Notes: generated by a model from the letters alone, not told the origin. A DNA stretch of 64,000 nt from Geminocystis herdmanii PCC 6308 (GCF_000332235.1 NZ_CM001775.1:2713-66712), one strand, 5' to 3'. Numbered from the stretch's first letter, positions 8,772 through 17,861 are shown. Translations and numbers: made by a program.

Positions 8772-10223
8772 CTAAATAGAAATATCAACGGTATTAATAG
8801 GTTGATTAAAGTCCTTAAATTGCTCTTTTACCACTGTTTGATTGCCTACAATTAAGGTAACAATTTTATCAGGAGTTAAATATTCTTGGGCAACTTTTAA
8901 CACATCATTAATGGTGGTATTTTTTACCGCTTTTTGATAGTTAAAAATAAAGTCTGAAGGATAATCATAATATTCGTAAGTCATCAATCGAGAGAGAGTT
9001 TGAGTGGGATTTTGAAACTGAAAAACAAAGGAATTGAGAATAGAATCTTTGGCGTAATTTAACTCATCTTCTGTGATGGAATCTTCCCTTAATCGATCGA
9101 TCTCTGCTATGGTTGACTTAATAAATTGTCCTGTAGTTTCGCTTTTAGTTTGCCCTCCTGCGATAAACACCCCCGGAAAATCATAGTTAGCACTCCACAT
9201 ACCATATACTGAATATGCTAACCCTTGCCGTGATCTAATTTCGTTATATAATCGCCCTCCAAAACCGTTTAAAACCCCATTAATAACGCTTAGGGTAGGA
9301 TAATTGGCATCTTTTAATTTACCCCCTAAATGCCCTAATAAAATGTTGCTTTGGGTTAATTGAGGTTGATCTGCAATAAAAATTCCGCTACTATTTTTTT
9401 GTTGGGGTAAAGTGGTTACTAGGTTAGGAGATGGAGTGGTAACTTGCCAATCACTAAAGGTTTTTTCTAGGGTTGCTTTCATTGCTTCGGGTTGAAAGTC
9501 TCCCACGATGCCTAAAATGATATTTTCAGGACGAACATATTTACCATAAAAATCAATTAAATCTTGTCGATCGATATTATTAAGAGTTTCATATTCAATA
9601 GTACGACCATAGGGGCTATTTTCCCCATAAATTAGTTTAGGAAATTCTCGTCTAGCAATTTGTCCGGGGTTGTCATTTCTTCTGGCGATGCCTCCTCTAA
9701 CTCTGGTTTTTTGTAACTCAAATTGTTGATTATCAAAGGCGGGAGATTTTAACACTTCCGCAAAAAGAGGGAAAACCGTTTCTAAATCATAACTCAGAGA
9801 GGAAAAACTAGCACTGCCTGAAGTTGTACCAAAAGAAGTCTCAATGGCTGCTGCTTTTTGTTCGAGAATAGAGTTTAATTGATCTGGTGTATGATTATTT
9901 GTACCCCCTAAACGCATCAAATCCCCCGTTAAGGAAGCTAAACCGACTTGATTAGAAGGCTCAAAACGAGAACCAGTACGCACGATCGCACTACCACTAA
10001 TTAAGGGTAATTGATGATCTTCCATCAGATAAACTACCATACCATTTTTTAATTGATACCGCTCATAATCTGGGATGACGATTTCTGGTAAAGGAGGATA
10101 CTGTAAATTTTTATAACTAGGGGTAACGTCTGCTAACACCCCTTGACGATTGCCAATAATGAGTACGATCGTAATTAAAGCAAATCCTACCCATTGCCAA
10201 ATTTTATTTAACTTGATTGTCAT
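8772..10223 (-). CDS. M16-family peptidase homologue lacking HxxEH
   Basis: 483 residues with an N-terminal hydrophobic segment (about residues 11-31, VGFALITIVLIIGNRQGVLA) that looks like a signal peptide or anchor. Two M16 domains follow. The inverted zinc motif HxxEH is absent: the helix that should carry it reads GLASLTGDLMRLGG. The C-terminal half keeps the RQGLAYSVYG motif of non-catalytic partners. In family pairs such as PqqF/YmxG types, one subunit has HxxEH and the other the R/Y pair; this one matches the second kind, and no catalytic partner is adjacent. Confidence 0.85.
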   Translation of the reverse strand: MTIKLNKIWQWVGFALITIVLIIGNRQGVLADVTPSYKNLQYPPLPEIVIPDYERYQLKNGMVVYLMEDHQLPLISGSAIVRTGSRFEPSNQVGLASLTGDLMRLGGTNNHTPDQLNSILEQKAAAIETSFGTTSGSASFSSLSYDLETVFPLFAEVLKSPAFDNQQFELQKTRVRGGIARRNDNPGQIARREFPKLIYGENSPYGRTIEYETLNNIDRQDLIDFYGKYVRPENIILGIVGDFQPEAMKATLEKTFSDWQVTTPSPNLVTTLPQQKNSSGIFIADQPQLTQSNILLGHLGGKLKDANYPTLSVINGVLNGFGGRLYNEIRSRQGLAYSVYGMWSANYDFPGVFIAGGQTKSETTGQFIKSTIAEIDRLREDSITEDELNYAKDSILNSFVFQFQNPTQTLSRLMTYEYYDYPSDFIFNYQKAVKNTTINDVLKVAQEYLTPDKIVTLIVGNQTVVKEQFKDFNQPINTVDISI

Positions 10224-10253
10224 AATTGATATAAAAATAAATTGTTTTTTTAC

Positions 10254-10874
10254 TTAAGGATGAACATAAAATTCATTATAATTAATTAGTTGATCATATA
10301 TTTCTTGTCTAACAGAATTGTATTTTAGTTTTATTTGGGCAACTTTTTGTTCATTAATTTCCGTCTCAAAATCTCCAGCTATATTAACAATTTTATAACC
10401 ATGAGTTTGATAACATTCTAAGATAGAAGTTAACATACTTTCAAGACTATTATAAACACAAAGATTTTCATGATAAATAAACCAAATTTTACCTGTTTTT
10501 TCTTTTTCAAAACTACACTCTACTGCATAGTATTCTCCTTCAAATGCAAAAATTGGTAATAATTCTGGAGGATAGATTAGATATTGTTCTTGATTCAATT
10601 TTAACCAATCTTGACGAATAGCTAAAGCATTTTCTAACGGTAAAAATGTATGATAGTGGAATAATTCTAATTCACAATAATAATTTATGCCATTATGCCA
10701 ATGATATAATTGTTCAATTTCTTCGGGAATTTGATAAGGAAAATTTTCCAGCATCTTTTCCATTTCAGTAAAAGAAAGTCCTTTCTCTAAATTTGATTTT
10801 AAGTTATTATTTGCTCCAGTATATTCAATAATTTTATCTAAAAGTTGAAAAATTTTTTGATCAAAAGATAACAT
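10254..10874 (-). CDS. SMI1/KNR4 (SUKH)-family protein
   Basis: 206 residues. The pattern (IPEEIEQLYHWHNGINY, then LPLENALAIRQDW, then LLPIFAFEGEYYAVEC) is that of the SUKH superfamily, often immunity proteins of polymorphic toxins or cell-wall regulators. No toxin gene is adjacent. It starts 30 nt upstream of the M16-like gene on the same strand. Confidence 0.72.
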   Translation of the reverse strand: MLSFDQKIFQLLDKIIEYTGANNNLKSNLEKGLSFTEMEKMLENFPYQIPEEIEQLYHWHNGINYYCELELFHYHTFLPLENALAIRQDWLKLNQEQYLIYPPELLPIFAFEGEYYAVECSFEKEKTGKIWFIYHENLCVYNSLESMLTSILECYQTHGYKIVNIAGDFETEINEQKVAQIKLKYNSVRQEIYDQLINYNEFYVHP

Positions 10875-11109
10875 ATAGCAATCCTAAATGATTTGTGGAC
10901 AATCCCTCTTTAATTCCCTCAACTTTGGGGATTAGGGGCGAAAATTTTTATTAATTGTAATCTTCAAGGTAAAAAAATATCTCGACAAATGTAAGGATAA
11001 TTTCCTAATAGTTGATTACATGATAACATCAGATAATAACTTGTTAAAGATACAAAATTTTATTAAATTACTCCACCTGTCTTTTAAATCCTACTCTCAT
11101 GTCAAGACG

Positions 11110-11943
11110 ATGACGCAACCCCTAATTATGAATATCAGTGAATCCGTTAATCAACAAATTCTCAAGGCTTTGGATAAATTAATTCAAGTTGTCGCACAAC
11201 TTCGATCGAAAGAAGGAGGATGCCCTTGGGATTTAGCCCAAACCCAACAATCTTTGATACCCTATATCATTGAGGAAGCCTATGAAGTAGTTGATGCTTT
11301 ACATTCCCAAAATCAAGAAGCCATTGCCGATGAATTAGGTGATTTATTATTGCAAGTTGTTTTACAAGCCCAAATAGCTCAAGAAAAAGAGTATTTTAAT
11401 TTAGAAAATATAGCCGAAATTATCACCGCTAAATTAATTCGCCGTCATCCCCACGTTTTTGATAATTTAGAAGTGACTTCCGAAGCCGAAATTCATCATA
11501 ATTGGGAGGTGATTAAACAACAGGAAAAAGCAGATAAAAATGAGTCTAATTTACTTAGTGATAAACTCAAAACTTATGCCCGTAGTTTACCTCCTTTAAT
11601 GGCTAGTCAAAAAATCTCGAAACAAGCCGTTAAAATTGGTTTTGAATGGGAAAATGCTGAGGGTGTGTGGGATAAATTTAGGGAAGAATTAGCCGAATTT
11701 CAAGAAGCTATTGAACAAAAAAATATGCTTCATGCCGAAGAAGAATTAGGAGATTTATTATTTACGATCGTCAACATTGCTAGATGGTATAAACTAGATC
11801 CAACGATCGCTTTACAAGGTACAAATAATCGCTTTATTAAACGTCTTTCTTTAATGGAAAAATATGTCGATCGACCCTTAGAAGAATATAATATTTTAGA
11901 ATTAGAATCTCTTTGGCAAAAAGCAAAAAAACAACTTAATTAA
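11110..11943 (+). CDS. mazG: Nucleoside triphosphate pyrophosphohydrolase MazG
   Basis: About 278 residues from the ATG at 11110; a longer frame begins at 11020, but its first 30 residues look unlike the family, so the internal start is preferred. Two MazG domains are visible, each with EExxE and ExxD metal-binding helices: EEAYEVVDAL ... ADELGDLLLQ and EELAEF ... EEELGDLLFT. The GGCPWDLAQTQQSL motif precedes the first. It removes non-canonical NTPs. It is the last conserved chromosomal gene before the accessory island. Confidence 0.95.
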   Translation: MTQPLIMNISESVNQQILKALDKLIQVVAQLRSKEGGCPWDLAQTQQSLIPYIIEEAYEVVDALHSQNQEAIADELGDLLLQVVLQAQIAQEKEYFNLENIAEIITAKLIRRHPHVFDNLEVTSEAEIHHNWEVIKQQEKADKNESNLLSDKLKTYARSLPPLMASQKISKQAVKIGFEWENAEGVWDKFREELAEFQEAIEQKNMLHAEEELGDLLFTIVNIARWYKLDPTIALQGTNNRFIKRLSLMEKYVDRPLEEYNILELESLWQKAKKQLN

Positions 11944-12150
11944 ATAAAAGTGTGAACAGTTTTTAAGCAAGTTATAGTCTTTAATCTGACTGACTGACAC
12001 AATTATCTCAAATCCAGAGAAATCAATGTGAATAGACGAAAAAAGTGTCATAATTTATGGCACACTAAAATTTGTTTTTTAATTCAGAATTAAACAAATT
12101 ATGTCTATCTGTACTGTTATATAAAACTTACTCATAGTTACCTATGACGT

Positions 12151-12219
12151 TTACTTCTTGCTTCTACCAGTCAAGTCGGCTTGATACTGTCCACAAGCGT
12201 TGATTCGGGTGTAACCCAC
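12151..12219 (-). pseudogene. 3' relic of a tnpB-type gene
   Basis: On the minus strand a short frame ends ...INACGQYQADLTGRSKK-stop. The NACGQ motif and following residues are the usual C-terminal tail of many cyanobacterial TnpB proteins, encoded in the element's right end. Everything upstream is missing, and a stop appears about seven codons before the recognised part. It is the remnant of a second IS200/IS605-type element. Confidence 0.6.
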
Positions 12220-12415
12220 CCTACTTTTATTATTCTAATTAATTGATTAATCTTGAATAATAACTAATTTTTTATTTAATTTAATCTTTAAATTAAATAG
12301 TTTTAACAGTCTTGGTTATCGACTTCATTAAAAGCTAACATATTTTAAAAAAAATGTCAATCTTTATCCCGTGAGTAGGTATAAACAACTATAATAAACT
12401 ATTAGTTAACAGTTA

Positions 12416-12568
12416 AAAGCTCCTATTTATCATCAACTATTTAATTTGTTTCGTCAACATACCACTTACAAAAATTTACGTCATCTTAAAACTCTGGCTT
12501 GGATGGTTTATGTACTTATCTGTAGTGGAACTATTAATTTAACCTCAGTTCGATGCAAGAATGTTTGA
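12416..12568 (+). pseudogene. N-terminal relic of an IS4-type transposase
   Basis: Frame from 12416 to a TGA at 12566 encodes KAPIYHQLFNLFRQ followed by YKNLRHLKTLAWMVYVLICS, matching the N-terminal region of cyanobacterial IS4-family transposases (the NLRHLKTLAWM block). About 50 residues remain; the catalytic DDE region is gone. It sits between the tnpB relic and the ISKra4 element. Confidence 0.65.
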
Positions 12569-12790
12569 TAAGGGCAGGTTTCAGGTTGCAGGTTTCAGGT
12601 GTAATTTTCAGAAGATTATATAATTCGATGTTTTGCTAATTACCATGGATCTCCGCTAAACGAACCCGAATCATAGAAGCATTTTAACAATAGAAAAATC
12701 AAACTACAAAGATTTAGTCTTATTAAGCGTCATTAACTCACTTCCAATGGGAGCAGGTCAGTTCTGCGAAACAAAAGTACTATTGAGTGC

Positions 12791-13962
12791 TTAAAGACAA
12801 TTATTGAGATATGCACATCTATGTTTGAGTACTTGAGAGACATTTTCTTTATTCCATTGTGCACCAGAAATTTTGAGTCGCCGATCTATTTGTTTTACCG
12901 TTGACTCCACTGCCCCAGAACCAATGGAACAAATTTGTTCTTCCTGATAATAGCCGTAATTGATGATACGATGTCGGTGAGTCTTGAGATAATTACAGAA
13001 ATTTTCTGCCTGTTTTTTCTTCATCCCAGATATTAGTGTGATTGTTTCATCTACTTTTCCTCTCCAAAGTAAATTTTCCGCTTCTTTTAATCTTTTTTAC
13101 TCCCCCCAACTTTGTTTAAATTTTCCATCAAATGATACCAATCAAGTATACTTGGCGAGGGTATAACTTGAGTTTGGTGAAGGTAGGCAAAAGGCAAGTA
13201 GGCAAAAGGCAACTGTACATTTTGCAACATCAGATTATAACCTTGATGAGTATATTTCCCTTTTTTCACCATCTGGATTTAATTGTTTAATGATGTTCCA
13301 AATTCCAGAATGTCCATCCCCCAAACAGGTTAACGGTTCTGATAGTTTTTGTTGATTCACCCAATGGATTAATTCTTCATTTTGTGCAAACCACGCTTTT
13401 CTTTCTTGTTGATTAACACAAATCGCTTTATAGTCGCGCCAAACACAACTTTCTCCTTTTTCTTCTGTTCTTAATCTTACCTTGCCACCATCGAGACTAA
13501 TTTCTTCGATTTGTTCTTCCGTAGCTATTTCTGGAAATTGATAACGATGTATAATTCGTTGTTGGGTTCTCCCAGATATTTTCATCCCCGTATAATATTC
13601 CACATCCCGAGCCGCATTTTCATAAGAAACATTGGCACTAGCTCTGACACAACATTTTTCTAAATAAGGACTAATTCGTTGATTTGTGTTTAAATTTAAT
13701 CTGATAGCTTGTTTTTCTGTTATGGGTAATTTACCTAGAATACTTCTGATGTATCTGAGTCGTCCTGATTGAGTTTCGGTGATTTTTTGGATAAAAAAAA
13801 TCCTATTTGTGGGGTAATATATTCAAGAGTTTGTTGTCTAACAGTTTCTTCGATAACTGCTAAATTATCTAGTTGAGAGGGATCACATTCTTGATAAAGA
13901 ATACGAGCAATACCTTGAAGATATAAATTTATTTCTGCTTGTTGTTCTGGTGTCATTGTCAA
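12791..13962 (-). pseudogene. ISKra4-family transposase, broken
   Basis: Read 13962 to 12791 the pieces join into one ISKra4 transposase: an N-terminal MTPEQQAEINLYLQGIARIL, a central SLDGGKVRLRT and LGDGHSGIWNI, ILDWYHLMENLNKVGG, and a C-terminal SIGSGAVESTVKQIDRR. There are three disruptions: a frameshift in a T/A run near 13795, the 104-bp MITE at 13149-13252 and a frameshift in an A run near 13097. Removing the MITE with one TA copy restores ...GEKREILDWYHL... in frame. The two frameshifts lie in homopolymers and could be sequencing errors. Confidence 0.85.
13149..13252 (+). mobile_element. 104-bp TA-flanked MITE, copy 1
   Basis: This copy matches a second at 31842-31945 over all 104 bp with four substitutions. 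Both are flanked by TA on each side. The ends, TACTTGGCGAGGGTATAA and (reverse strand) TACTCATCAAGGTTATAA, are inverted repeats matching at 13 of 18 positions. No coding capacity. TA duplication and size suggest a miniature element mobilised by an IS630/Tc1-type transposase (inference). The interior contains a short tandem GGCAAAAGGCAA-like repeat. Confidence 0.88.
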
Positions 13963-14050
13963 AAAAAAAGGATTATGATTAATTTAATGTAACCTACCTA
14001 TATTTCTTAGTCAAGTAGTTTTTTTGTTCTGCAAGTTTGACCTGCTCCCA

Positions 14051-14488
14051 GTATTAAAAGCCTGTGACGTACAAATGTTGATAGTGGATGAAGCCGATCG
14101 CCTAAAACCTGATACCTTTCCTGATGTGAGAGATATTAGTGATAAGTTAGAAATTTCGGTGGTATTGGTGGGAACTGATCGGCTAGAGGCTGTCATTAAA
14201 AGAGATGAACAGGTTTACAACAGATTTCGATCGCATCGTAGATTCGGTAAATTAACAGGAGAGGATTTCAAAAAAACAGTATTTATCTGGGAGGAGAAGG
14301 TTCTAAAATTGCCTGTTGCCTCTAATTTAACGAAAACCGATATGTTGAAAATTATTACAAAAGCAACGGAGGGTTATATCGGCAGATTGGATGAACTTTT
14401 ACGAGAGGCAGCGATTAAATCTCTTTCAAGGGGCAAAAAAAGCATTGAAAAGGATATTTTACAGGAGGTAGCAAGAGAATACTCATGA
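14051..14488 (+). pseudogene. tnsC: Truncated tnsC (TniB-like AAA+ ATPase)
   Basis: The surviving part encodes about 145 residues corresponding to the second half of V-K TnsC. It keeps Walker B MLIVDEADRLKP, the VVLVGTDRL sensor region and the C-terminal GYIGRLDELLREAA helix, and matches ShCAST TnsC as I recall it. The first half, including Walker A, is missing; ISKra4 terminal sequence occupies the upstream side. An ATG at 14024 lies inside the IS end and is not a native start. Such a protein could not bind ATP normally. Confidence 0.92.
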
Positions 14489-14521
14489 TTCAATTTGTCA
14501 TAGTGAGGTAATGCTTTTAAC

Positions 14522-14579
14522 TGTCATGCTGACGACAGGAAGCATCTGGGAGAGATTCCTCGACAAGCTCGGAATGACA
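14522..14579 (+). repeat. About 58-bp palindromic dispersed repeat, copy A
   Basis: Begins TGTCATGCTGACG and ends CTCGGAATGACA, so the outer TGTCAT/ATGACA are inverted. Two more copies lie at 16244-16300 (same orientation) and 17945-18002 (reverse). All three lie between genes inside the CAST remnant. A partial extra ATGACA-ended unit follows at 14580-14610. Confidence 0.75.
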
Positions 14580-14634
14580 ACAAGGAAGGCGGAGAATGAC
14601 AACAAGGAAGGCAAATTAAGGAGGTTATTTATTC

Positions 14635-15126
14635 ATGTTGGATACGGATATTAAGACTTGGTTACTACCGATCGAACCTTTAGAGGGGGAGAGTTTAAGT
14701 CATTTTCTAGGAAGGGTAAGAAGAAGAAATTATCTTAGTACCAGTGCTTTAGGTGAATTGGCAGGAATTAGGGGCGTTGTTACTCGTTGGGAGAAGTTCA
14801 GACATAATCCTTTCCCATCTGATCAGGAGTTGACTGCTTTAGGTAATTTATTGGGTTTAGAGTTGTCTCAATTAAAGGCTATGCTACCTTCCGAACCGAT
14901 GAAATTAGAGCCTATTCGCCTTTGTGGGGCTTGTTATGGTGAATCCCCTTTCCATCGTATTGAATGGCAATATAAGTCTCGTTGGAAGTGCGATCGACAT
15001 GATTTAAAACTCTTGTGTAAATGTCCTAACTGTGGTGCTAAGTTTAAGATTCCTTCTCTCTGGGATTTTGGTAAGTGCGATCGATGTGGACTTGGTTTTT
15101 GTGAAATGAAAAATACTCGAAATTAG
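14635..15126 (+). CDS. tniQ: TniQ, type V-K CAST target-site adaptor
   Basis: 163 residues, the short form typical of V-K systems (ShCAST TniQ is about 167). The N-terminal EGESLSHFLGRVRRRN motif is the TniQ hallmark, followed by a helix-turn-helix-like region. The C-terminal half holds zinc-finger cysteines: LCGACYGES, KWKCDRH-like WKCDRHDLKLLCKCPNC and KCDRCGLGFC. An AAGGAGG ribosome-binding site lies 10 nt upstream. TniQ bridges Cas12k-guide complexes and TnsC filaments. The gene looks intact although its neighbours are not. Confidence 0.95.
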   Translation: MLDTDIKTWLLPIEPLEGESLSHFLGRVRRRNYLSTSALGELAGIRGVVTRWEKFRHNPFPSDQELTALGNLLGLELSQLKAMLPSEPMKLEPIRLCGACYGESPFHRIEWQYKSRWKCDRHDLKLLCKCPNCGAKFKIPSLWDFGKCDRCGLGFCEMKNTRN

Positions 15127-15130
15127 TTTT

Positions 15131-15178
15131 ACACTATATATAGTGTTATTAATTTATAATTAACACCATATATAGTAT
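15131..15178. promoter_or_regulatory. Paired palindromes, candidate operator
   Basis: ACACTATATATAGTGT (15131-15146) is a perfect 16-bp palindrome. A second copy, ACACCATATATAGTAT (15163-15178), matches at 14 of 16 positions and begins 32 bp later, about three helical turns. The pair sits between tniQ and the small gene at 15204. This layout fits a dimeric repressor binding cooperatively; the protein is unknown. Confidence 0.5.
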
Positions 15179-15203
15179 TCTTTTTAGTCTATTAATAACT
15201 TAT

Positions 15204-15497
15204 ATGAGCTATATTACTGTAAGCATTACAAAAGAAGAGTCCAAAGATGCAAAATCAGATGGGCAAGTTTACGGAGTTATAAGGTTAGGGAAGAGTATTC
15301 ATGTATATATTGAATTAGGCAGAGAAAGACCATATCACAGTAATGCTAATGATGATCCAAAGACAGAATATAAATATTTTACGGGTTGTGAGGTAACTTG
15401 TTTCAAAAACGAAGAAGACTTAGTGAATTGGAGTCATGGGGGAGAAATTAGACCAATTCAATTTTTAACCAATCAAAATGTAAAGATTTGTTTTTAG
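15204..15497 (+). CDS. Hypothetical protein in CAST cargo
   Basis: 97 residues, soluble, rich in charged residues, with a GEIRPIQFLTNQNVKICF tail. No family is recognised. Its stop overlaps the stop of the converging Panacea-domain gene by a few bases. Paired palindromes lie directly upstream. The tight packing with a Panacea protein, a domain often used as antitoxin chaperone, makes a toxin role conceivable, but nothing in the sequence proves it. Confidence 0.6.
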   Translation: MSYITVSITKEESKDAKSDGQVYGVIRLGKSIHVYIELGRERPYHSNANDDPKTEYKYFTGCEVTCFKNEEDLVNWSHGGEIRPIQFLTNQNVKICF

Positions 15498-16141
15498 CTA
15501 GGTAAAGACAGCAAAGCTCGTCTAGGTTTTCGTTTTTCCGAAGTTAATACATCTTTATTTTTCAAAATAAAATTAACTATTTCAGACTGTTTAACTTCTT
15601 GAGTCGTTCCATCTAAAAATTTTGCTGTTACCGTTACTTCTTTTTCAGGTTCGATCGCAATATCTAAAATTTTCGGTGATTCAGAATTTAGATCGGCAAA
15701 GTTTTGATAATATGCTCGAATCTCATCATTTAAAACAGGTTCATTCGATGAATCTTTTTTGGATAACCCTAGTCTAGCTCCACTCCAAGGAGTTTCTCTA
15801 TGGGTTAATTTTCTCAGTTGGGTACTATTTAGATTTCCATAAACTCTGAACACTTCTTCTAAAACATATAACTCAGACTTTGAAAATATATTTATTTGCT
15901 GTGATTGAATTGGATACTCTCCAGACGGGTAATTTTTACAATATCGGTATAAAGTAGGTGCAACAGGACCATTTTGCCATGCCTCTACTTGCTCATCAAA
16001 TAGAGACTTGTTATAAAAAGTGACATTCCATGCTTGGGCATAATAAACGAGCTTTTGGAGTTTCAATTTATCTGGTTTTTGCCCGTCAGTATTTAAACTC
16101 TTTGAGATGAAGTAATTAGCTACATCTATTGGTGTTACCAT
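15494..16141 (-). CDS. Panacea-domain protein (DUF4065, SocA-like)
   Basis: 215 residues. The opening DVANYFISKS ... KLKLQKLVYYAQAWNV and the WQNGPVAPTLYRYCK segment are the Panacea/DUF4065 signature, found in SocA and in antitoxins that pair with many unrelated toxins. The C-terminal 50 residues (after about 165) form a separate basic tail. It lies tail-to-tail with the hypothetical gene at 15204. It is likely CAST cargo together with the restriction system. Confidence 0.82.
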   Translation of the reverse strand: MVTPIDVANYFISKSLNTDGQKPDKLKLQKLVYYAQAWNVTFYNKSLFDEQVEAWQNGPVAPTLYRYCKNYPSGEYPIQSQQINIFSKSELYVLEEVFRVYGNLNSTQLRKLTHRETPWSGARLGLSKKDSSNEPVLNDEIRAYYQNFADLNSESPKILDIAIEPEKEVTVTAKFLDGTTQEVKQSEIVNFILKNKDVLTSEKRKPRRALLSLPS

Positions 16142-16243
16142 TTGTAAACCTCCTGTGTGAAATCTGAACTGTTTTTGCTCATTTTCATTCCTATCCTAAC
16201 ACTTGAAAGAATCGATGTAAAAATAAATGATAAACCTATTTAC

Positions 16244-16300
16244 TGTCATGCTGACGTAAGGAAGCATCTGGGGGGGATTCTTAGTAAACTCAGAATGACA
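16244..16300 (+). repeat. Palindromic dispersed repeat, copy B
   Basis: Starts TGTCATGCTGACG and ends CTCAGAATGACA, in the same orientation as copy A at 14522. It lies between hsdS and the Panacea gene. A further GGTTCGGAATGACAAAG unit follows. Confidence 0.75.
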
Positions 16301-16349
16301 AAGAAAAAAGGTTCGGAATGACAAAGGGGGGAAATGAATGACAAGGCGG

Positions 16350-17861
16350 TTAGGTGGTTTTACGATCGATTGTCTTCTTACTTTTGCTTGATTTCTCGGT
16401 TAAGGTTTTCTCCTCCCTAATCCTCTCTAATAATACCTCTGCTGGTTCATCGTTGGGATCTTGCGGTACTAATTCCCCTCGAAAGGCTTTGGCTAAGATT
16501 GATTGAGTTAGTTTATCGGTGTAGGCTTTGGCGTTTAAGTATCTTTGTTCGATTAAGTCACATTTTCTGAATAATGCCTTTACTCTTTTCACTATCTCTT
16601 TTTGTTCTTCGATCGCACAAAAAGGAATTTCAAATTTTGCCAATTTTTGGGCGTTGATATTTGACTGATTAACACCGTCACTTTTAACACTATTGCAATA
16701 ATTTTTAGCATAAGGAGTGTTAAGACAATAGTTTAAGTATTCTGGATCAAGTTCTGGACAATTATTGATTCTAATTAAATATCCTGCAAAAATTGCGGGA
16801 CGATCGCCTCTATAAATTGCCGTTTTACCAACTTTTTCAGCACTATTAGTCCGATTAAATAAAACTGTATTAGGAGATAAATTATATTTAGTTATTTCAT
16901 CTTTATCACAAGAATAGACCAGATCATCCCAATCAATTTCACCATTTTGAATATTACCCATTCTTAAAACAGGAACTTTGCCCTCTTTTAAAGATTTTTG
17001 CGAAGTACCATAATCAAATGATATACAGAGTTTGTTTAAAGTTACAAAATTCCATGATTCTGGTAATGATTCATTATCTTCTGTTTCTTCAGATAAATAT
17101 ATCTCTTGTATTTTGCTTTTTTGTGCTGGTGTTTTAGCTTGATCTAATCTTTCCTTTTGAATACGTTTTAATAGCTCCTCAGCAGGTTCGATGTTTGGAT
17201 GTGATTTTCTCCAATCGGCGGTTAAACGCCCTGAACAAGCGGAAGCTAAGACGGATTGACGGAATCTTTTGAGGATGGTTGGTATTCGGGAAAGTCGATC
17301 GCAACTCTCATTCACCTTTGCTAATAATTTCTCTAACTTTGCAACTATTCGCTTTTGTTCATTTAAAGGAGGTAATATAACCCCTGTATTAGGTGCAAAT
17401 GATAAGTTAATCCCACCTTGTGCAGAACCTTGAAAATTGCCTAATATCTCATCTTGTCCTTGTTTAGAGATCAAATAGTAAAATAGACACTTTGAATCAA
17501 TTAATTTTGAAGTACGACAAAGAAAAATATGTTCATTAATAAATGCTTTTTTGAAAGGAAAAGTTTGATCTACATAAGCAGTTTTTCCAGTTGTTGCTCC
17601 ATCTTTGACTATTAATATATCTTCTTCTTGAATATTACCTCTAGTCATTTTATTCGCAAAAGACTCTGGAACATATCGAATAGATGAAAAATTGAATCCT
17701 CCACTATAAGTTAAATGTTCCCCACCTAAACTGGGTATTCCGTCTGTGATGCCTTTTACCCCTCCTTTTGGGCGTGATCCAGATTGTATGCTAATTAGTA
17801 AATCGTCTAACATACAATTTGCCCATCCTTCAGGTAACTTATCATCTTCCTTTAAATTCAT
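16350..17861 (-). CDS. hsdS: Type I restriction specificity subunit HsdS
   Basis: 503 residues with two target-recognition domains, each followed by a conserved helical spacer: LNEQKRIVAKLEKLLAKV with RFRQSVLASACSGRLTADWR (about 167-220), and IEEQKEIVKRVKALFRK with LTQSILAKAFRGELVPQ near the C-terminus. This is the full two-TRD architecture, which reads a bipartite DNA sequence for HsdM/HsdR. It is the last gene of the hsdM-hsdS part of the operon. The frame is intact. Confidence 0.93.
   Translation of the reverse strand: MNLKEDDKLPEGWANCMLDDLLISIQSGSRPKGGVKGITDGIPSLGGEHLTYSGGFNFSSIRYVPESFANKMTRGNIQEEDILIVKDGATTGKTAYVDQTFPFKKAFINEHIFLCRTSKLIDSKCLFYYLISKQGQDEILGNFQGSAQGGINLSFAPNTGVILPPLNEQKRIVAKLEKLLAKVNESCDRLSRIPTILKRFRQSVLASACSGRLTADWRKSHPNIEPAEELLKRIQKERLDQAKTPAQKSKIQEIYLSEETEDNESLPESWNFVTLNKLCISFDYGTSQKSLKEGKVPVLRMGNIQNGEIDWDDLVYSCDKDEITKYNLSPNTVLFNRTNSAEKVGKTAIYRGDRPAIFAGYLIRINNCPELDPEYLNYCLNTPYAKNYCNSVKSDGVNQSNINAQKLAKFEIPFCAIEEQKEIVKRVKALFRKCDLIEQRYLNAKAYTDKLTQSILAKAFRGELVPQDPNDEPAEVLLERIREEKTLTEKSSKSKKTIDRKTT

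Larger units (their letters stand above)
12748..14050 (-). mobile_element. ISKra4-family insertion sequence, degenerate
   Basis: The ends are inverted copies of TGGGAGCAGGTCA (12748-12760, and reversed at 14038-14050), and similarity continues inward for about 25 bp with mismatches. Inside is one minus-strand transposase gene broken in three places. The right end stops exactly where recognisable tnsC coding sequence begins (14051), so the element inserted in tnsC. The left flank is not tnsC, so DNA on that side was later deleted or exchanged. Confidence 0.8.

Noticed and set aside
13212-13219. CTGTACAT inside the MITE as a CAST left end
   Set aside because: No TnsB-type repeats follow it, and it is part of the conserved MITE sequence.
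14024-14050. ATG at 14024 as the start of a short natural TnsC
   Set aside because: These codons lie within the ISKra4 terminal repeat and match no TnsC sequence.
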